Source of the DNA: Prevotella sp.
GTDB lineage: Bacteria > Bacteroidota > Bacteroidia > Bacteroidales > Bacteroidaceae
DNA length: 64,000 nt
Assembly (NCBI GenBank): GCA_017474515.1
Contig: JAFVHN010000030.1
Coordinates: 1-64,000 of the forward strand
Direction: 5' to 3'
Under the pieces are notes generated by a model. The model worked only from the letters and a program-made list of their open reading frames with translations. It did not search any database and was not told the origin of the DNA. Both the position numbers and the translations under genes were made by a program. Shown here piece by piece: positions 59,045-64,000 of this stretch (position 1 is the first letter of the stretch; each line of letters starts with the position of its first letter).

Positions 59045-60019
59045 ATGTCAATGCACTTAGGGGACATTATTAATGGTTACACCATTTTGGAGGAGCCCAA
59101 AGTGGTAGGTGGTATGAGCATTATTTCTTTTGCTTCAAAAGGTGATGAAGTTTTTTTTATAAAAGAATTTCTCGCTCCGAAATATCCTTTACCCGACAGT
59201 CCGGGAAGTGAAAAGATGAAGGAAAAGAAAAGGAATGAATGTCTTGCTTTTGAAGAGCACCACAAGCAACTCATTGATAAAATTGACCAAAGGGTTGAAA
59301 GGGGTGGCAACATTGTCAAGACTATTGATTTCTTTCGATGGGGAACATGTTATTATAAAATAACTGATAGAATTGATATGGTTCCAATGACATGTGAAGA
59401 GATATCAAAAATGCCATTAGAAAATATTCTTATAATCGTAAAATCTGTATGTCATAGCATTCGCACTCTCCATCATTTAAAGATAGTTCATGGCGACCTA
59501 AAGCCTGACAATATTTTAATCAAGAAAACTGAAACAAATGATTATACGGCAAAGATAATAGATTTCGACGATTATTTTTTTTCTGCAAATCCCCCTAAAG
59601 ACAGGGGAAAAATAGTGGGATCACCAGAATATTATTCGCCAGAGCAAGCAAATTATATTTTGGATGAAGAAATGAAAGTGGATGGAAAAACATTGACTTG
59701 CAAGTCTGATATTTTCTCTTTGGGTATTATCTTTTACGAATTTTTTACTGGGAAAAAACCATTTAGTTCTTACTCATATGTAGCAATTACAAAGAGAGAA
59801 ACAATTGAGTACCCCCATAATATTCCTTTAAGCGTGCAGGAAATTATAAATCAAATGCTTAAACTTGAAGCAAATGAACGCCCTACAATAAACGACGTGT
59901 TTGAAAAGTTTAAACGTGTTAAACCAGATGATCCTTGTGACTCTTCCTTAATAATCAAAATCAATTCTGAAAAGGAAAAAGAAAACACTGGACCATTGAT
60001 AATCAACTTTCCAAAATAA
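59045..60019 (+). CDS. Hanks-type Ser/Thr protein kinase
   Basis: 324 residues, kinase domain about 8-290. Seen: a poorly conserved glycine loop (VVGGMSIISFA), the ATP-binding Lys in VFFIKEF (K40), catalytic loop HGDLKPDN (149-156), and GSPEYYSPEQ. The DFG motif is replaced by DFDD (173-176), which keeps the Mg-binding Asp but loses the Gly. Ends with a short hydrophilic tail and no membrane or sensor domain. Third gene of the vWA-PP2C-kinase triad; likely phosphorylates partner proteins such as the Sel1 protein or vWA protein. Confidence 0.88.
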   Translation: MSMHLGDIINGYTILEEPKVVGGMSIISFASKGDEVFFIKEFLAPKYPLPDSPGSEKMKEKKRNECLAFEEHHKQLIDKIDQRVERGGNIVKTIDFFRWGTCYYKITDRIDMVPMTCEEISKMPLENILIIVKSVCHSIRTLHHLKIVHGDLKPDNILIKKTETNDYTAKIIDFDDYFFSANPPKDRGKIVGSPEYYSPEQANYILDEEMKVDGKTLTCKSDIFSLGIIFYEFFTGKKPFSSYSYVAITKRETIEYPHNIPLSVQEIINQMLKLEANERPTINDVFEKFKRVKPDDPCDSSLIIKINSEKEKENTGPLIINFPK

Positions 60020-60053
60020 TAAAGAAAGAATCCAAATCGCTGATGATAAAAGT

Positions 60054-61577
60054 ATGGGATGGATTTGCAGAAGATGTGAGACACAGAACCCTAATAGGTT
60101 GAAGATTTGTGAGGTTTGTGATAACCCTCGCAAATGTTCCCCTTTGGACAAATTGAAGGAGAAATATAAAGGTGCAAGATTTAGGAATTTTTTACGTAGT
60201 GATAAAAATTGTAGGTTGTTGGCATCTGCTGACAATAATGACGCAGATGCACAGTTTGAAGTAGGAGAATGGTTTTATGGACGAAAAACTGGAGGTTCTT
60301 CAGAAGAAAATGATAAAGAAGCTGTTATATGGTTTAAAAAGGCAGCACTTCAAGGACATGTAACCGCTCAATACTATTTGGCTTTATGCTATGAGAATGG
60401 CCGCGGTACACCACAAATCAAAGATGAAGCGCAGAAGTGGTTTAAAAAAGCGGCCGACGGAGGGCATGGGGAAGCAAAACGAAGCTACCTTAAATTGAAA
60501 TATAATTCCGACACCTATAAATATGTAATCAGAAACCAGTGTGATTTGTTGTTTAAAGCTGACGCAGGAGACCGCAGTTACCAATATTCATTAGGCGAAT
60601 GGTTTAGCATTCATCAAAGCCTATCATCATATAGGGATGCAGCTTTCGAATGGTACACAAAGGCTGCTGAGAACGGAGACTGTTGGGCAATGTTTAAGTT
60701 AGGTGAATGTTATGAAAAAGGATTAGGATGTTATAGCAATATTAGTAATGCCATAAAATGGTATAAAAAAGCGGCAAACGGTGGAAATGAGACAGCTTGT
60801 GTAAAGCTTGCTCAAATTTATTTATATGGGAAGTTGGTAAGTAAGGATGTTGAAGAGGCCGTGAAATGGTTTAACAAGGCCGGGGGGCAAATAAGCGACG
60901 ACGACCTTTGTGAAATAGGTCATTCTTATTATGATGGAGACGAAGCTCCAATTAACAAAACAAAGGCATTCCAGTATTTTAAGAAATCGGCTGAAAAAGG
61001 AAACATTACAGCGCAGTACCATTTAGGAGTGTGTTATGAAAACGGCACTGGGGTTTTGCAAGACAAAAAGAAAGCGTTATATTGGTATGAAAAAGCCGCT
61101 CCATACGACATAAGAGCCAAGAAAGCTTTTGATAGATTGAAACCACCGCCTCCACCGCCATCATCATCTTGTTGGTGGAAATTAATATTAGGATTAGGTG
61201 TTATTGTTTTTTTGGTTTGTATTTTTGTAAAATCACCTATAGGTCCAGGTCCAGACGACAGTAGTCCTAAGCCCCTTCCACCCCCTCCTGTTGAGTATGT
61301 TACAATGACAGAAAAGATTGGAAGGTTTGATGTAAGCATGAGTTTAGAAATCAATTCTGGCCATGTTTCTGGTTCTTATCGCTATCTTCACAAAACCACA
61401 ACCGACGAATTGTTTTTATCCGGTGATTTAGATTCCTTTGGGAACATGCACCTTATTGAAACAAATAATGAAGGATGGACAACTGGCGTATTTTCTGGTG
61501 ATTACGCAGGAAATCATTATTCTGGGACTTTTACGAATTTTCGAGGCCAATCAATGAGTTTCTATTTGAGCAAATAA
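60054..61577 (+). CDS. Zinc-ribbon/Sel1-repeat single-pass membrane protein
   Basis: 507 residues. N-terminal RanBP2-type zinc ribbon WICRRCETQNPNRLKICEVCDNP (C5, C8, C19, C22); Sel1 repeats from about 62 to 350 (AQFEVGEWFYG, AQYYLALCYENG, AMFKLGECYEKG, AQYHLGVCYENG with A..WFKKAA); a Pro-rich linker; one transmembrane helix (375-392); second Pro-rich linker and a beta-rich domain (413-507: MTEKIGRFDVSMSLEI ... FSGDYAGNHYSGTF). The Sel1 part would be cytoplasmic and the last domain periplasmic. Last gene of the island; terminator at 61584-61613. Role as the output or sensor of the kinase/phosphatase pair is inferred. Confidence 0.85.
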   Translation: MGWICRRCETQNPNRLKICEVCDNPRKCSPLDKLKEKYKGARFRNFLRSDKNCRLLASADNNDADAQFEVGEWFYGRKTGGSSEENDKEAVIWFKKAALQGHVTAQYYLALCYENGRGTPQIKDEAQKWFKKAADGGHGEAKRSYLKLKYNSDTYKYVIRNQCDLLFKADAGDRSYQYSLGEWFSIHQSLSSYRDAAFEWYTKAAENGDCWAMFKLGECYEKGLGCYSNISNAIKWYKKAANGGNETACVKLAQIYLYGKLVSKDVEEAVKWFNKAGGQISDDDLCEIGHSYYDGDEAPINKTKAFQYFKKSAEKGNITAQYHLGVCYENGTGVLQDKKKALYWYEKAAPYDIRAKKAFDRLKPPPPPPSSSCWWKLILGLGVIVFLVCIFVKSPIGPGPDDSSPKPLPPPPVEYVTMTEKIGRFDVSMSLEINSGHVSGSYRYLHKTTTDELFLSGDLDSFGNMHLIETNNEGWTTGVFSGDYAGNHYSGTFTNFRGQSMSFYLSK

Positions 61578-61583
61578 TCAAAA

Positions 61584-61613
61584 AAGAGGCCGCACATCAT
61601 GCGGCCTCTTTTA
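61584..61613. terminator. Bidirectional intrinsic terminator
   Basis: Perfect stem AAGAGGCCGCA (61584-61594) with TGCGGCCTCTT (61600-61610), loop CATCA, T-tract to 61612 and A-tract 5'. Ends the Sel1 gene and the convergent CoA-transferase gene. Confidence 0.92.
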
Positions 61614-61636
61614 TATTATCATAGCTCAACCTTTCC

Positions 61637-63142
61637 TTATTTTACATATTCAGCAAAGTCGGTGAGTTTCATGTCGCCCTTGCGTGCCAAGGTGTCGTGC
61701 ATGGCAAAGGCGGCGGGGAGGTTGTGGCGTGTGTGGCCTCCCTTGGCAATCTTGAGATAGTCCCAGAGGAGCTGCTTGTAGTCGGGATGTGCGCAGTTCT
61801 CGATGATGGTCTGTGCGCGCTGCATGGGGCTCTTGGCGCGGAGGTCGGCGACACCCTGCTCGGTGACGATGATGTTGACGTCGTGCTCGGAGTGGTCCTG
61901 GTGGCTCACGAAGGGCACGATGCTTGAGATGAGGCCTCCCTTTGCCGTTGAGGGGCATGTGAAGATGCTGAGGTAGGCGTTGCGCTCGAAGTCGCCCGAG
62001 CCTCCGATGCCGTTCATCATCTTCACGCCGCTGATTTGTGTGGAGTTCACGTTGCCGTAGATGTCGCACTCGATGGCGGTATTGATGGCGATGACGCCGA
62101 GGCGGCGGATGATTTCGGGGCTGTTGGAGATTTCGCTCTGGCGCAATGTGAGGTGTTTCTTGAAGTAGTCCATGTTGTCATAGACCTGCATGAGGCACTC
62201 GTTGCTGACGGTGAGCGAGCAGGCGGAGGCGTCTTTCACGCGGCCGTTGAGCATCATGTCGATGACGCTGTTCTGGATGACTTCGGTATAGATGTTGAAG
62301 TCGGGCACGTGCTTGTCCTGGCCCAGTGCACCGAGGATGGCGTTGGCCGTGGAGCCCACGCCGCTCTGCAGGGGGAGGAATTCCTTTGGTATGCGTCCGG
62401 CGTGCATCTCATCGACGAGGAATTCGGCGGTAAGGAATCCGATGCGGTCGGTGACGGGGTCGCTGTCTTTGAATGAGCGTGCCTCGTCGGGGATGTTGCA
62501 TTCCACCACGCCGACGAGTTTTTCCTTTGGAATGACGACGTAAGGCACTCCGATGCGGTCGCCGACGTGCTCAATGGGAATGGCCTTGCGGTAGGGCGGG
62601 TCGAGGGGCTCATATACGTCGTGGATGAACTTGGCGTTGGGGTTGTGGAAGGCGTTGAGCTCGAGGATGATGTTCTTGGCCAGGCGTGCTGCGGTGGGTG
62701 CGATGCCTCCTGCGGCAGTGAGGTAGGCGTGGTATTCGTTTCCACAGTCCTCGATGTCGCATACTTCAAGGATTGCCCAATCTACCTGTCCGTAGAATCC
62801 GTAGCGCAGTTCCTGTGCCATGTGGCTCAGGTGCAGGTCGTTGTAGGGGATTTCACCCATGTTGACATGCTTGCGGAAGTCGGGATTGGTGGTGTAGGGT
62901 GCACGATATTTCAGTGCCTGTGCTGCGGCGAGGTCGCCGTCGGTGCTCTGTCCGGTGGATGCTCCGGTGAAGATGCCGACTTTGAATTCGCGCCCTGCCT
63001 CGTGCTCCTTGACGGCAATCTTTGCCAGTTCCTTGGTGACGGCCTTGGCGACGCCAGCGGGTGTGAAGCCGCTGAGGGCCAGGTTTTCATTGTGTTTAAT
63101 CATCGCTGCTGCTTCGGCAGCCTTGAGAATTTTGTATGCCAT
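61637..63142 (-). CDS. Succinate/acetate CoA-transferase (acetyl-CoA hydrolase family)
   Basis: 501 residues. Family I CoA-transferase in the Cat1/AarC group: FTGASTGQSTDG near residue 60, GGIAPTAARLA, active-site Glu in NIYTEVIQNS, MNGIGGSGDF and VTEQGVADLRAKSP. It passes CoA between succinate and acetate (or propionate), a step in succinate-propionate fermentation common in Prevotella. Codon choice here is distinct, with many more ...CG/...TG third bases than nearby genes, consistent with high expression. A long leader of about 130 nt precedes it (promoter at 63278-63285). Confidence 0.93.
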   Translation of the reverse strand: MAYKILKAAEAAAMIKHNENLALSGFTPAGVAKAVTKELAKIAVKEHEAGREFKVGIFTGASTGQSTDGDLAAAQALKYRAPYTTNPDFRKHVNMGEIPYNDLHLSHMAQELRYGFYGQVDWAILEVCDIEDCGNEYHAYLTAAGGIAPTAARLAKNIILELNAFHNPNAKFIHDVYEPLDPPYRKAIPIEHVGDRIGVPYVVIPKEKLVGVVECNIPDEARSFKDSDPVTDRIGFLTAEFLVDEMHAGRIPKEFLPLQSGVGSTANAILGALGQDKHVPDFNIYTEVIQNSVIDMMLNGRVKDASACSLTVSNECLMQVYDNMDYFKKHLTLRQSEISNSPEIIRRLGVIAINTAIECDIYGNVNSTQISGVKMMNGIGGSGDFERNAYLSIFTCPSTAKGGLISSIVPFVSHQDHSEHDVNIIVTEQGVADLRAKSPMQRAQTIIENCAHPDYKQLLWDYLKIAKGGHTRHNLPAAFAMHDTLARKGDMKLTDFAEYVK

Positions 63143-63277
63143 AAGTTGTTATAATGGTTATTGTATTTATACGCTACGCTAAATGAAAAATGCTAAATGA
63201 AAAATGATAAAGAGGGCGGCAAATTTTTCACCCTTTCAATTTTTATTCGCTTTTCATTCTTCACTTTTTTTCGGCTG

Positions 63278-63285
63278 CAAAGTTA
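63278..63285 (-). promoter_or_regulatory. Promoter -7 element of the CoA-transferase
   Basis: Minus-strand TAACTTTG, 136 nt upstream of the ATG at 63142. The leader carries GTGAAGAATGAAAAGC-like and TTTTTCATTTAGCATT repeats. Confidence 0.7.
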
Positions 63286-63361
63286 CTGAAAACGAGCGGT
63301 ATGGCAAAATATTTCGTGTAATATTTTCTTTTTCAGGCTTTTTTGCCGTTTAGGGCGATGA

Positions 63362-64000
63362 CTACTTGACGATAGAGAAATCGAGCTGCCGCTTCTCCAC
63401 GTTGGCTTTTTCCACGCGGATGCGTATGGCGTCGCCCAGCTGGTAGATATTGTGCCGCCGCCGTCCCACCAGCCGGTAATTGCGCTCGTCGAAGTCGTAA
63501 TAGTCGTCGTCGAGGTCGTGCATGGAGACCATTCCTTCGCAATGGTTGCTGTCTATCTCGGCATAGATGCCGTAGGAGGTTATTCCCGAGATGTGGGCGT
63601 CGAACTCTTCGCCGATGTACTGTCCCATGAATTCCACCATCTTGTATTTGATGCTGTCGCGCTCAGCGTTCTGTGCCAGCTGTTCCATGTCGCTGGAGTG
63701 CTCGCACAGTTCCTCGTATTTCTCTTTGCTGGCCGACCTTCCGCCCTCCTGGTACTTGGTGAGCAGTCGGTGCACCATGGTGTCGGGATATCGCCGGATG
63801 GGCGAGGTGAAATGGGTGTAGTAGTCGAATGCCAGCCCGTAGTGGCCGATGTTATAGACGCTGTATTTGGCTTTCATCATGGCGCGCAGGGCCACTGACT
63901 CGATGACGTTCTGCTCTCGCTTTCCCTGCACGTCGTCCATCAGCCGGTTGAGGCTTTTTGAGATTTCTCCCTTCGAGCCGGTGGTTTTCATGCGATATCC
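63362..64000 (-). CDS. rnr: Ribonuclease R, C-terminal part (5' end beyond the window)
   Basis: 212 codons of the frame lie within the window, continuing past position 64000 (reading GYRMKTTGSKGEI). Seen: the end of the RNB catalytic domain with YDYYTHFTSPIRRYPDTMVHR written here as FDYYTHFTSPIRRYPD, LTKYQEGG, and a C-terminal S1 domain (FDAHISGITSYGIYAEI, VEKRQLDFSIVK). RNase R degrades structured RNA 3' to 5'. No Lys-rich tail. The gap of 63143-63361 holds the CoA-transferase leader. Confidence 0.93.
   Translation of the reverse strand, partial: GYRMKTTGSKGEISKSLNRLMDDVQGKREQNVIESVALRAMMKAKYSVYNIGHYGLAFDYYTHFTSPIRRYPDTMVHRLLTKYQEGGRSASKEKYEELCEHSSDMEQLAQNAERDSIKYKMVEFMGQYIGEEFDAHISGITSYGIYAEIDSNHCEGMVSMHDLDDDYYDFDERNYRLVGRRRHNIYQLGDAIRIRVEKANVEKRQLDFSIVK

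Overview
The window looks like a Prevotella-type chromosome (Bacteroidota, Prevotellaceae). The evidence is internal. Genes are preceded by the Bacteroidota -7 promoter element TAnnTTTG, often with TTTG about 20 bp upstream. Shine-Dalgarno sequences are weak or absent. Secreted proteins share a C-terminal NLSGQR...NGRK signature. The gene families (succinate CoA-transferase, BspA-like leucine-rich repeats, PL/GH enzymes, SufE, ArgS, RibD) fit this group. Most of the window is G+C-rich with strong third-position bias, which produces many long antisense shadow frames. Two stretches are visibly A+T-richer: the RhuM/BRO segment (35.4-37.6 kb) and the 56.8-61.6 kb island.

Layout. 0-0.7 kb: a toxin-antitoxin pair with a frameshifted YoeB/Txe toxin. 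0.8-5 kb: secreted GH5 glucanase, prmC, ribD, rnhA. 5-10 kb: argS and an MBOAT/SGNH O-acylation pair. 10.7-16.5 kb: outer-membrane barrel, Upf1-like helicase, second GH5 enzyme, carboxypeptidase-regulatory-domain protein. 16.8-26.6 kb: a carbohydrate-degradation run with a fucose-isomerase-like protein, a very large multidomain GH43-like/MGH1-like protein, an esterase-like alpha/beta hydrolase with an STN-like N-terminus, and a GH95 fucosidase. 26.8-29.7 kb: a leucine-rich-repeat surface protein with mosaic base composition. 29.7-30.8 kb: a repeat-packed non-coding region ending in tRNA-Leu(UAA). 30.9-37.6 kb: OmpA/TPR lipoprotein, a TlpA-like lipoprotein lacking the CxxC, comM, then RhuM and BRO genes bracketing a duplicated comM tail. 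38-47.1 kb: AraC regulator diverging from a TolC/YbhG/YbhF/YbhS/YbhR-type exporter, interrupted by a histidine phosphatase on the opposite strand. 47.2-56 kb: small lipoprotein with an internal stop, barrel protein, TrmH, SufE, U32 protein, SNF2 and PIF1-like helicases. 56.8-61.6 kb: a candidate structured RNA followed by a four-gene operon of vWA protein, PP2C phosphatase, Ser/Thr kinase and zinc-ribbon/Sel1/transmembrane protein. 61.6-64 kb: succinate CoA-transferase and the 3' part of RNase R.

The most interesting locus is the low-G+C island at 56.9-61.6 kb. vWA + PP2C + kinase matches the TerY-P triad known from comparative genomics as a predicted stress/conflict signalling module. Here it carries a fourth membrane-anchored Sel1 protein, and just upstream lies an independent transcription unit of about 290 nt (promoter, multi-hairpin body closed by an 11-bp long-range helix, intrinsic terminator).

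The second notable theme is the non-coding repeat population: (i) rigidly phased arrays of CTAG-centred palindromes (period 9 or 10 bp) immediately 3' of four genes; (ii) five copies of a uniform 206-209 bp palindromic element, four of them 3' of genes in a fixed orientation; (iii) GGAGTT-armed long hairpins, one of which is duplicated in inverted orientation 30 kb apart; (iv) GCCGACGC hairpin clusters and a 48-bp tandem repeat. Sequence identities, compositions and folds quoted here were judged by eye.
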